From positions 1-30,044 of the forward strand of contig JBGUMQ010000085.1 of the NCBI GenBank assembly GCA_045116915.1: 30,044 nt of DNA, in the 5' to 3' direction. Position 1 is the stretch's first letter. Every line of letters starts with the position of its first letter. This document shows, in pieces, positions 1-8,276 of the stretch. The notes under the pieces are model-generated. The model ran no database searches and was not told the origin of the DNA. It saw nothing but the letters and a program-made list of their open reading frames with translations. The translations under genes and the position numbers were made by a program. Origin of the DNA: UBA9732 sp045116915 (lineage in GTDB: Bacteria; Spirochaetota; Spirochaetia; Sphaerochaetales; Sphaerochaetaceae).

Positions 1-1
1 T

Positions 2-3000
2 GCCCAGTGGGAAGCCAACACATACACTGTGAAGTTCGACAAGAACGCAGAGGCCGCAACAGGCACGATGAACGACCAGAGCTTCACCTATGATGTCGAA
101 GGTACGCTCACCAGCCTCAAGTTCAAGAACATCGGTTACGACTTCACGGGCTGGAACACGAAGGCCGACGGAACCGGAACTCCTTACGCCAACAAGGCTC
201 AGGTCATCAACCTCACGTCTGCTGCAGGCGGAGAAGTGACACTGTACGCACAGTGGGAGCTGGCTACTTACGCTGTCACAGTCACATCAGGAACAGAGGG
301 CTACACGGTCCAGGCGGACAAGGACAGCTACCAGTACACGACCGACGCCGCCGGAACGACGATCGAGCTCACAATCACCGGTCCGATCCCGACGATCATG
401 GACTTCGACCTCAGCTCGCCCACGACGGCAAGCATCGTGGTCGACAAGCAGAACAGCAAGATCAGGATCAACAGCGGGTCGTACGGTGGACCGATCGCCA
501 TAACATGTTACTTCGAAACCAATTACCAGGTTGTCACGTTCAAGGCCAACGGCGGAGAAGGAGAGGACAAGACACAGAACGTCCCGACGGATGTCGCATG
601 GCCTCTTGAGGCGAACACGTTCACCAAGGAGGACTACTACTTCGCAGGATGGGCGTCGACGGCGATCGGAGAGATCGAGTATGCGGACATGGAGGAAGTC
701 ATCACCGATGAGGACCTGACACTGTACGCGGTATGGACCGACACACCCATCGAGATCACATCCGACATGACCGAGCTCGAAGGCGGCAAGTTCTATGGCA
801 TAACGGATTCCGTCATTGTCAAGGAGAGACTTGAAATCAGCAACAACAAGCCGGTCAAGATCATGCTTCCCGAGAACAAGACACTGACACTTTCAAAGGG
901 AATCGCAGTCATTGACGGACAGACACTGACCATAGACGGAGATGGATCGCTGGTTGCCACTGCAGAAGCGGGCACAGGCAATGCAGCAATCGGAGGAACA
1001 TACGAAGAAGGCAAGTACAGCAGCGGAAATGTGATCATCAAGGGTGGTAACATAACGGCAACCGGAGGCAACGCTGGAGGAGCCGGAATCGGCGGTGCTT
1101 ATGAGGGAGACGGCGGAAACATCACAATAGCAGGCGGGACAGTGATTGCCGCAGGTGGAAGTGGAGGAATGTATGGAGGAGCCGGAATCGGAGGCGGAGG
1201 TCTCGGAGATGGCGGAACCATCATCATTTCAGACGGTAATGTCACAGCAACAGCAGGAGACTGTACTTATGGAGGAGCCGGAATCGGAAGCGGTTCATGC
1301 GGAGAAGGCGGAAGCATTGAAATCTCCGGCGGAGAAGTGACAGCAACCGGAGGAAAAAAGGCAGCCGGAATCGGCGGAGGTTCTTTCGGAATCGCGGATA
1401 TCAGCATCAGCGGAGGAATTGTCACGGCAACCGGAGGTTCTGAAGCAGCCGGAATCGGAGTCGGACCCAACATCGGAGACCAGGTTTCCATCAGCATCAC
1501 AGGCGGAACCGTCACAGCCACATCAGGAGCTGCAAATGCATCCGGAATCGGAGGCGGCAATAGTTCAGATGATGTATCCATCGCAATCGGAGAAGGTCTT
1601 GGCCTCTACGGCGGAGTGAACAAGGACAATGCAGTATTCCTCAGCGGCCCGGTCGAGTCATACACCGGAAGCCGTCCGGCATACATGGAAAGCAAGGAAA
1701 CAACTTATTACACCATCACATTCGATGCCAACGGCGGAACGGGAACGATGGACAACCAGACATACCCTGCCGGACTTGAAACGAACATTGACAAGAATGA
1801 ATTCGAGAATACCGGCAAGAACTTCGCCGTGTGGACAACTGAAGAAGCCGGAACAGGTGACTACTATTACGACGGAAGCTCCATCACGCTTGCCGAGGAC
1901 ATCACGCTCTACGCACAGTGGTCGGAAACAAATGTCCTCGATCCCTCATACGGCGGAAGCACGGGCAAGAAGCTTACCGGTGGCCAGAGCTACACGATAT
2001 TCGATGACCTGACACTTCCCCTCAGACTCTATATCTATGGCACCAGTGAGGTCACACTCATCCTTCCCGAGGGCAAGACACTGACACTCTCAAAAGGTCT
2101 CGAGGTCGTTTCGGGACAGTCCCTGATCATCGAAGGTGAAGGTACACTGAATGCAACCGGTTCCTCCATGGCGGCCGGAATCGGAGGTAGAGATAGTGTT
2201 GGCGGAGGAAACGTAACCATCAATGGCGGAACTGTAAATGCAACCGGTGCCTTCATGGCAGCCGGAATCGGTGGTGGGTCTAATGGTATAGGAGGAAAAG
2301 TTACCATCAATGGCGGAACTGTAAACGCTGTTGGTGGATACAGAGCAGCCGGAATCGGTGGTGGTAATCATGGTGCCGGCGGAACAGTTGCAATCAACGG
2401 CGCATCAGTGACTGCAACCGGAGGCGATGAAGCTGTCGGAATCGGAAAAGGAAAAGATGGTTCGAGTAACGGCACCCTGGAACTCGACGGTGTTGCCATA
2501 CTGGTCAGTGATGACAATACAACCTGGGTTGCTTATGACGGTACGACCCGCACAAAGTACATGAATACCACGGATGCGGTCGCAATCACATTCAAGCCCA
2601 ACGGAGCAACGGAGACCGAGGATGTCTTGCAGTACGTTCCTGCCGGTTATGATGTGAAGCTTGAGCAGAACCCGTTCACGCATGAGACACTGTTCTTCGC
2701 CGGCTGGGCATTGACCGCAGAGGGAGAAGCCGAATATGCGGACCAGGCGTCTGTGAACCTCACCGAGGACACAACGCTCTATGCAAAGTGGATTGATGTA
2801 ATCCCTCTTGACGGTACATACGGCGGCTCAGGCAAGACGCTGACAGGTGGACTGAGGTACACGATAGCCGATAATCTGACACTTCCCGGAAGGCTTGCAA
2901 TCGATGATACTGCAGGCGATGTCACACTCATTCTTCCCGAGGGCAAGACACTGACCCTTGAAAAAGGTCTGAATGTCGCCGAAGGACAGGCACTGGTCAT

Positions 3001-4840
3001 CGACGGTGCAGGAACACTGGAAGCAACCGGTTCCTCCAAAGCGGCCGGAATCGGAGGTGGATTTAATAACTCCGGAGGAGCTATAACCATCAATGGTGGA
3101 ACTGTAAATGCAACCGGAAGCTCGGGAGCAGCCGGAATCGGAGGTGGTTACAATGGATCCGGAGGAGCCGTAACCATCAATGATGGAACTGTAAATGCAA
3201 ACGGAGGATCGGAAGGACCCGGAATCGGAGGTGGTGTCGAAAGATCCGGAGGAACTATAACCATCAATGGTGGAACTGTAAATGCAACCGGAAGCGCGCT
3301 AGCAGCCGGAATCGGTGGTGCGTATATGGGTAACGGCGGAACCGTTACCATCAATGGTGGAACTGTAAATGCAACCGGAGGCGAAGGTGCTGTCGGAATA
3401 GGAAAAGGAAATGAAGGTTCGAGTGACGGCACCCTGACAATCGCCGATGGCGTACTCATGATGGTCAGTACCAATAATAATGACTGGAGTGAGTATGACG
3501 GTTCAACACGCACGCAGTACATGAAGGTGCCGACGCCAATAGTGCTTACCTCATCTACAACCGCGTGGACTAGCGGTAACGTCTATACCCTGGGTGATGA
3601 GGATGTGGAAATCGGAAGCCGTATTACCGTCACAGGAAGTGTCACTCTCATTCTTCCTGATGGCAGGAAGCTTACTGCTTCAAAGGGAATCACAGTCACA
3701 GGATCCAACTCACTTACAATAAATGGTGGAACCGGCCAAAATGCAGGAATACTTGAAGCCACTGGTGGTGATAGAGCAGCCGGAATCGGTGGCGGTTATC
3801 AAGAAGCCGGAGGAGAAGTAACCATCAACGGCGGAACTGTAACTGCAAACGGTGGTGAGGGTGCTGCCGGAATCGGTGGTGGTTGGTATGGAACCACCGG
3901 CGGAACTGTGACCATTAATGGTGGAACTGTAGAAGCAATCGGTGGTTCAATCAGTGGTTCTAGTGGAGGAGCGGGAATCGGTGGTGGTTATTACGGTGCC
4001 GGAGGGACTGTAACCATCAACAACGGAACTGTAACTGCAACTGGTGGTGCGTCTGCAGCCGGAATCGGCGGCGGTTATTACAAAGGCGGAGGAACAGTCA
4101 CCATCACCGGCGGATCTGTAACTGCAAACGGTGGTCAGAAAGCATACGGAATCGGTAGGGGCTATGACGGTGGTAGTGACGGAACACTTACAATCGCCGA
4201 TGGCGTACTCATGATGGTCAGTACCAACAATGAAGACTGGAGTGAGTATGACGGTTCAACACGCAAACAGTACATGAAGACAGCAGAGATAATCACCGCA
4301 AGCACAACTTCCATCGGAGAAGGAAAGATTTACTCGATTGCTGCTGATGTAACTGTCCCTAACAGAATCGTCGTTTCAGGTACTGCAACGATTCTTCTTC
4401 CTTCAGGCAAGAAACTGACAGCTTCAGCTGGAATCACTGTTAATGACGGTAATTCACTAACAATCAACGGAGAAGGAACTCTGACTGCTACAGGTTCAGC
4501 AAAAGATGCCGGAATTGGTAGCGGTGCTGGTATAGACGGCGGAAAAATTTCCATCAACGGCGGAACTGTAACTGCAACCGGTGGTGACAACGCCGCCGGA
4601 ATCGGAGGAGGTTTCTGTGGTAGCGGTGGAACAGTAACCATCAACGGAGGAACGGTAACTGCAACCGGTGCTGAGAATGCTGTCGGAATCGGTAAGGGCT
4701 ATCAAGGTGATAGTGACGGAACACTGAAAATCGGTTACGGTGTGCTTGTCTATAAAACCGGTGATACAGAAGATTATGCCATCGGTCCTCGGGATAATGT
4801 CACGGCCAGATACCGGAATATGACAGTTATTAAACCATGA
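2..4840 (+). CDS. Giant InlB-repeat / beta-helix surface protein (5' partial)
   Basis: The reading frame is open from base 2, and its first residues (AQWEANTYTV) are the end of an InlB B-repeat. The true start is therefore upstream of the window, and the GTG at 29 is not a start. Four InlB-type repeats (Listeria-Bacteroides repeat, ending LYAQW or LYAVW) lie near bases 23-262, 524-741, 1708-1929 and 2578-2796. Between and after them are five super-modules. Each has a header with a motif like LILPEGKTLTLSKGL followed by runs of a glycine-rich unit (AAGIGGG..GGTVTINGGTVNATGG), as expected of a right-handed beta-helix. Several modules close with a DGVLMMVSTNN/YDGSTR block. The C-terminus shows no membrane anchor or LPXTG signal. 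A secreted or surface adhesin or glycan-binding role is inferred from the architecture; no enzymatic motif is visible. A terminator follows directly. Confidence 0.85.
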   Translation, partial: AQWEANTYTVKFDKNAEAATGTMNDQSFTYDVEGTLTSLKFKNIGYDFTGWNTKADGTGTPYANKAQVINLTSAAGGEVTLYAQWELATYAVTVTSGTEGYTVQADKDSYQYTTDAAGTTIELTITGPIPTIMDFDLSSPTTASIVVDKQNSKIRINSGSYGGPIAITCYFETNYQVVTFKANGGEGEDKTQNVPTDVAWPLEANTFTKEDYYFAGWASTAIGEIEYADMEEVITDEDLTLYAVWTDTPIEITSDMTELEGGKFYGITDSVIVKERLEISNNKPVKIMLPENKTLTLSKGIAVIDGQTLTIDGDGSLVATAEAGTGNAAIGGTYEEGKYSSGNVIIKGGNITATGGNAGGAGIGGAYEGDGGNITIAGGTVIAAGGSGGMYGGAGIGGGGLGDGGTIIISDGNVTATAGDCTYGGAGIGSGSCGEGGSIEISGGEVTATGGKKAAGIGGGSFGIADISISGGIVTATGGSEAAGIGVGPNIGDQVSISITGGTVTATSGAANASGIGGGNSSDDVSIAIGEGLGLYGGVNKDNAVFLSGPVESYTGSRPAYMESKETTYYTITFDANGGTGTMDNQTYPAGLETNIDKNEFENTGKNFAVWTTEEAGTGDYYYDGSSITLAEDITLYAQWSETNVLDPSYGGSTGKKLTGGQSYTIFDDLTLPLRLYIYGTSEVTLILPEGKTLTLSKGLEVVSGQSLIIEGEGTLNATGSSMAAGIGGRDSVGGGNVTINGGTVNATGAFMAAGIGGGSNGIGGKVTINGGTVNAVGGYRAAGIGGGNHGAGGTVAINGASVTATGGDEAVGIGKGKDGSSNGTLELDGVAILVSDDNTTWVAYDGTTRTKYMNTTDAVAITFKPNGATETEDVLQYVPAGYDVKLEQNPFTHETLFFAGWALTAEGEAEYADQASVNLTEDTTLYAKWIDVIPLDGTYGGSGKTLTGGLRYTIADNLTLPGRLAIDDTAGDVTLILPEGKTLTLEKGLNVAEGQALVIDGAGTLEATGSSKAAGIGGGFNNSGGAITINGGTVNATGSSGAAGIGGGYNGSGGAVTINDGTVNANGGSEGPGIGGGVERSGGTITINGGTVNATGSALAAGIGGAYMGNGGTVTINGGTVNATGGEGAVGIGKGNEGSSDGTLTIADGVLMMVSTNNNDWSEYDGSTRTQYMKVPTPIVLTSSTTAWTSGNVYTLGDEDVEIGSRITVTGSVTLILPDGRKLTASKGITVTGSNSLTINGGTGQNAGILEATGGDRAAGIGGGYQEAGGEVTINGGTVTANGGEGAAGIGGGWYGTTGGTVTINGGTVEAIGGSISGSSGGAGIGGGYYGAGGTVTINNGTVTATGGASAAGIGGGYYKGGGTVTITGGSVTANGGQKAYGIGRGYDGGSDGTLTIADGVLMMVSTNNEDWSEYDGSTRKQYMKTAEIITASTTSIGEGKIYSIAADVTVPNRIVVSGTATILLPSGKKLTASAGITVNDGNSLTINGEGTLTATGSAKDAGIGSGAGIDGGKISINGGTVTATGGDNAAGIGGGFCGSGGTVTINGGTVTATGAENAVGIGKGYQGDSDGTLKIGYGVLVYKTGDTEDYAIGPRDNVTARYRNMTVIKP
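1082..4690 (+). repeat. 29-residue (87-bp) coding tandem repeats
   Basis: The codon for the A of the AGIGGG motif recurs at 3044, 3131, 3218, 3305 and (as V) 3392, spaced exactly 87 bases apart. Earlier copies at 1082, 1181, 1277, 1364 and 1448 are spaced 84-99 bases. The DNA of the later copies is nearly identical (ACCATCAATGGTGGAACTG and similar), indicating recent duplication or gene conversion, whereas the first block is more diverged. Confidence 0.9.
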
Positions 4841-4857
4841 TTAATGGAAAGACATCA

Positions 4858-4888
4858 GCCTCTCGGGGAAACCCGGGAGGCTTTTCTT
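4858..4888 (+). terminator. Rho-independent terminator
   Basis: A 10-bp stem with one G-U pair (GCCTCTCGGG / CCCGGGAGGC) closes a GAAA tetraloop and is followed by TTTTCTT. It ends transcription of the giant repeat protein 17 bases after its stop codon. Confidence 0.92.
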
Positions 4889-4949
4889 GTGTCCGTACCT
4901 GGAAGACGCTACTTGAAAAAAGCGGGCTGTGGGATTAGGCTACGGGCGT

Positions 4950-6119
4950 ATGAGCGATATCTATGACTACATAGAGGAAAAAGGGGAAAGGACGTTCTCC
5001 GAAGAAGCATTCAACGAGGTCGATGCCCTTGTGTTCGCCTGGCTTTCCTACTTCGAGATCGAGAAGCTGGAGGAAGCCGGTGTGGAGTGCCGCGGGATGA
5101 GGCTTCCGGAGCTTGTTCTGAGGGCGGAAGAGACCTTGGGTGAGTTCAAGAAGCCTGATATCCTGGACAAGCTCGTGTCGGCGGTCACGGGCGCATGGAT
5201 GCTCACCAGGGTCGCGCAGAAGCGCAGGTATTCCGGTGTGGCCATAGGGGATTTCAGCTCGGTATTCGACCCGGAGAACAGCATACAGTTCTCCGCAACC
5301 TCCTATGACATCGGCAGGAACACGTGGGTGGTCGCCTACAGGGGGACGGACACGTCGGTGGCCGGCTGGAAGGAGGACTGTCTGACCAGCTTCAGCATGG
5401 TCGTCCCTTCGCAGGAACTTGCACTGCAGTTTCTGGAGTCATGCCATGCACCAAGGCGGAAGATAATGCTCACAGGCCATTCGAAGGGCGGGAACCTTGC
5501 GATCTACGCTGCGGTGAAGAGCGGATACAGGAACATCGACAAGGTGAAGGCCGTATACAACTTCGACGGGCCCGGTTTCTGCTACGACATAAGGAAGACG
5601 AGGAATTTTCCGAAGATCAAGGACCGCATCCATTCGTTCATCCCCGGTTCGTCGATCGTCGGCATGCTCCTGCACCACATGGACGACTACACCATAGTCG
5701 CCAGTTCGAATGTGGGGATAATGCAGCACTACGCGTTCTACTGGAAGATAGAGGACGGGAAGTTCGTCACGCAGGACAAGCTCAGCACATCCAGCCGCAC
5801 CCTGGCCAAGGCTATCAGGCAGTGGCTGAAAGGGCTTTCCTTCGAGAAGAGGAAGGCGTTCGTCGAGACCGTGTTCTCAGTCTTCGAGGATGCCGGGATC
5901 GAGGATTTCAGCAGCCTTTCGGCGGTCGGATTCGGGAAGATGAAGGAGATCTTCTTCCAGATGAAGAACATGGACGAGCAGACCCGCAAGATGGCCAGGT
6001 CGTTCTTCAGGGCGCTGGTGAAGGCATACAAACGCGAGCTGAAGGTCACCGCCGTCGAGACCTACGACAAGGTTGTTGAAAAGACCATCGACGCAGTCGG
6101 AAATTCCCCGCTCCTCTGA
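4950..6119 (+). CDS. DUF2974 / Mbeg1-like alpha/beta-hydrolase
   Basis: This 389-residue protein resembles the DUF2974 (Mbeg1-like) family, lipase-like alpha/beta-hydrolases common in Firmicutes and other gut bacteria. The family start pattern (MSDIYDYIEEKG..F.E..FNEVDALV) supports the ATG at 4950 over an in-frame GTG at 4929. The nucleophile elbow is GHSKGG with Ser178, preceded by an oxyanion-type YRGTD at 130-134 and followed by a FDGPGF segment typical of the family. No signal peptide is seen, so it is probably cytoplasmic. The ribosome binding site is weak. The substrate is unknown. It follows the terminator of the giant protein and precedes the two-component system by 61 bases without an obvious terminator. 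Confidence 0.8.
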   Translation: MSDIYDYIEEKGERTFSEEAFNEVDALVFAWLSYFEIEKLEEAGVECRGMRLPELVLRAEETLGEFKKPDILDKLVSAVTGAWMLTRVAQKRRYSGVAIGDFSSVFDPENSIQFSATSYDIGRNTWVVAYRGTDTSVAGWKEDCLTSFSMVVPSQELALQFLESCHAPRRKIMLTGHSKGGNLAIYAAVKSGYRNIDKVKAVYNFDGPGFCYDIRKTRNFPKIKDRIHSFIPGSSIVGMLLHHMDDYTIVASSNVGIMQHYAFYWKIEDGKFVTQDKLSTSSRTLAKAIRQWLKGLSFEKRKAFVETVFSVFEDAGIEDFSSLSAVGFGKMKEIFFQMKNMDEQTRKMARSFFRALVKAYKRELKVTAVETYDKVVEKTIDAVGNSPLL

Positions 6120-6125
6120 CAGGCT

Positions 6126-6172
6126 TTCAATCTTCCTTCAATCTTGCGATGTTCCAATCGATGCTGTAAGGT
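6126..6172 (+). promoter_or_regulatory. Putative response-regulator operator and promoter, copy 1
   Basis: TTCAATCTT occurs at 6126-6134 and again at 6137-6145, an 11-bp phasing typical of tandem half-sites for OmpR/PhoB-type regulators. It runs into TTGCGA, a possible -35 element, and a TGTAAGG block lies 17 bases after the TTGC. The same arrangement precedes the lipoprotein gene at 8152. Autoregulation is inferred. Confidence 0.6.
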
Positions 6173-6180
6173 GGATAATC

Positions 6181-6870
6181 ATGAGGATCCTTCTGGCAGA
6201 AGACGAGAAACGCATGGCGGCGGCCCTTGTGGCCATACTCAGACAGGAAAAATACGACGTGGACCACGTGTCCGACGGCGAGGGCGCACTGACGGCGCTC
6301 GAAAGCGGCGTCTACGACATGGCGGTGCTGGACGTCATGATGCCCCTGATGAACGGGTTCGATGTGGCGCGCACCGCCCGCGGCAAAGGCATCCGCATAC
6401 CCATCCTCATGCTCACCGCCCGCAGCCAGATCGATGACAAGATCACCGGCCTGGACAGCGGGGCAGACGATTATCTCACAAAACCCTTCAACACGCAGGA
6501 GCTCCTTGCAAGGCTGCGCGCCCTGAGCCGCCGCAACACCGGGGCGGGCCTGGCCGACGGGCAGCTGCGCTACGGCGACCTTGAGCTCAACGTTCCGACC
6601 GCCATGCTTTCCTGCAGCACCACAGCTCAGAGCATCCGCCTTGGGGAGAAGGAGCTCAGGATACTGGAATACATGCTTTCCAATCGGGGGCAGATCATGA
6701 CGCGCGAGCAGCTCGCCGTGAAGATCTGGGGATTCGACAGCGAGTCCGAATACAACAATGTCGAGGTCTACATGTCCTTCACCCGCAAGAAGATGGCCTT
6801 CATCGGATCGCGCGTGGAGATCAAGGCCGTGCGCGGTCTGGGCTATGAGCTGAGGGAGAAAGATGTTTAA
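6181..6870 (+). CDS. OmpR-family response regulator
   Basis: This 229-residue transcription factor has an N-terminal receiver domain (residues 1-115) with acidic pocket E7-D8, phosphoacceptor Asp51 (VLDVMMP), the MLTARS switch region and a conserved LTKPF lysine. A C-terminal OmpR/PhoB winged helix follows, with the transactivation and recognition elements MTREQLAVKIWGF and VRGLGYEL. The ATG at 6181 is chosen because it begins the canonical MRILLAEDE and has an AAGGTGG ribosome binding site nine bases upstream. A longer frame from 6073 is an artefact. The stop overlaps the kinase start by 8 bases, so the two are co-translated. Control of the lipoprotein gene downstream is inferred from shared upstream repeats. 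Confidence 0.95.
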   Translation: MRILLAEDEKRMAAALVAILRQEKYDVDHVSDGEGALTALESGVYDMAVLDVMMPLMNGFDVARTARGKGIRIPILMLTARSQIDDKITGLDSGADDYLTKPFNTQELLARLRALSRRNTGAGLADGQLRYGDLELNVPTAMLSCSTTAQSIRLGEKELRILEYMLSNRGQIMTREQLAVKIWGFDSESEYNNVEVYMSFTRKKMAFIGSRVEIKAVRGLGYELREKDV

Positions 6871-8125
6871 GAGTTCGCGGATTAAGATCGTCCTTTCCAT
6901 CATGGGGTCGCTCCTGGTCCTGTTCGCCGTGACACTGGGCCTGATCCTGTTCGCCAGCTACCGCGAGATACGAAGCGCGAATTCGGAGATGCTGGAGAGG
7001 TACTCCGACCTCTTCCTCCTTGATTCCCAGGGTGAACCGCCGCAGGCCCCGCCGGAGCCCAGGCCCGAAACGGAAGGCCAGCCCGGCCAGAAGCAGAAGA
7101 AGGACAACCCTCCGCTGGAGGAGAGGTCCGACTACCGGCTCTCCACTTTCTATTCCGTCGCGTTCTCCAGGGACGGAGAGGTCCTTCAGGTGGACGACGG
7201 CGAAAAGGATGTCCATTCGGAAGAGGAACTCGTTGAAATCGCGACAGGCATCCTCTCCGGGAACAGGCAGAGCGGCCGCACGGGCGACCTGGTCTATCTT
7301 GTCAGCACGCGCCCGGGCTACACGCTGGTGGCCATGCTGGACAACACCATGGCGGAAAGCAGCATGGACATGCTGGTGCGCAACTTCCTCATCGTCGGAG
7401 GCAGCGCTCTTGTGGTGCTGTTCTTCATTTCGCTTTTCATCTCCAAGCTGATCATCAGGCCTCTGGCCGAGAACGACAGGAAGCAGAAGCAGTTCATCTC
7501 CGATGCCAGCCATGAGCTGAAGACACCGATTTCAGTCGTGGGGGCCAATGCGGAGATGCTGTCCAGGGAGATAGGGAAGAACGAGTGGCTTGCCAACATA
7601 ATGTACGAGAACGAGCGCATGGGGAATCTGGTGAAGCAGCTCCTGGACCTGTCCAGGGCAGAGAACGCCGGAGTGCCGATGGAGGAGGTGGACCTCTCCA
7701 TGATCGTCACGGGCGATGCGCTTGCGTTCGAGAGCCTTGCCTTCGAGAACGGCAAGTCCTTTGCATGCGATATAGAGGAGAACATCAGGATCACCGGAAA
7801 CCGCACTCAGCTGGAACAGCTGGCATCGGTCTTGCTGGACAATGCGGTCAGGCATTCGACGGGGAATGAGATCTCGGTGTCGCTGAAGAGGCATCAGCAT
7901 GCCGCCGTGCTTAGCGTGGCCAATGAGGGGCCTGCGATTCCGGCTGAGAAGCAGAAGCACCTGTTCGACCGCTTCTACCGTGTGGACGAGGTGCGCAACA
8001 GCGAGGACGACCACTACGGGCTGGGGCTGGCCATCGCCAGGGCGGTGACGGACAGGCACAGGGGAAGCATCGGCGTTTCCTGCCATGACGGGTTGGTCGT
8101 GTTCACGGTGTCGCTGCCGGTGTGA
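6863..8125 (+). CDS. Membrane sensor histidine kinase
   Basis: This 420-residue kinase is the partner of the preceding regulator; the genes overlap by 8 bases. Two membrane helices (about residues 8-33 and 170-195) bracket an extracytoplasmic sensor domain of some 135 residues that includes a proline- and charge-rich stretch around 55-85. The H-box SHELKTP holds the phosphorylatable His217. The ATPase domain follows with an N box (LLDNAVRHS), a YRVDEVR segment and a G box (YGLGLAIA). The layout matches PhoR/BaeS-like kinases. The signal sensed is unknown; the neighbouring carbohydrate-binding lipoprotein suggests cell-surface or polysaccharide cues, which is inference. Confidence 0.95.
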   Translation: MFKSSRIKIVLSIMGSLLVLFAVTLGLILFASYREIRSANSEMLERYSDLFLLDSQGEPPQAPPEPRPETEGQPGQKQKKDNPPLEERSDYRLSTFYSVAFSRDGEVLQVDDGEKDVHSEEELVEIATGILSGNRQSGRTGDLVYLVSTRPGYTLVAMLDNTMAESSMDMLVRNFLIVGGSALVVLFFISLFISKLIIRPLAENDRKQKQFISDASHELKTPISVVGANAEMLSREIGKNEWLANIMYENERMGNLVKQLLDLSRAENAGVPMEEVDLSMIVTGDALAFESLAFENGKSFACDIEENIRITGNRTQLEQLASVLLDNAVRHSTGNEISVSLKRHQHAAVLSVANEGPAIPAEKQKHLFDRFYRVDEVRNSEDDHYGLGLAIARAVTDRHRGSIGVSCHDGLVVFTVSLPV

Positions 8126-8151
8126 TCGATTTTCCTTCTTTTTTGTTTTCC

Positions 8152-8196
8152 TTCAATCTTCATTCAATCTTGCCACGCGAATATGGCGGTGTAAGG
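8152..8196 (+). promoter_or_regulatory. Putative response-regulator operator and promoter, copy 2
   Basis: TTCAATCTT at 8152-8160 and 8163-8171 has the same 11-bp offset as upstream of the response regulator. It is again followed by TTGC and by TGTAAGG, 16 bases after the TTGC here against 17 in copy 1. It lies between the kinase stop and the lipoprotein start. Confidence 0.6.
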
Positions 8197-8220
8197 CAGG
8201 GAAAATGCCTTTGGACCGAG

Positions 8221-8264
8221 CTTCATTTGAATCGGATACTTCATCTGAATCGGAATCTTCATTC
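8221..8264 (+). repeat. 18-bp direct repeats in lipoprotein 5' leader
   Basis: Two 18-bp units (CTTCATTTGAATCGGATA and CTTCATCTGAATCGGAAT) and a partial third (CTTCATTC) lie just before the ribosome binding site. Each full unit contains the small palindrome TTCA-N2-TGAA. They are in the untranslated leader and could be an RNA or protein binding element. Confidence 0.6.
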
Positions 8265-8276
8265 AAGGAGGCCAAT

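Noticed and set aside
8085..8276. 64-residue N-terminal extension of the lipoprotein
   Set aside because: It overlaps the kinase 3' end and the promoter region; the ATG at 8277 has AAGGAGG and a clean lipoprotein signal peptide.
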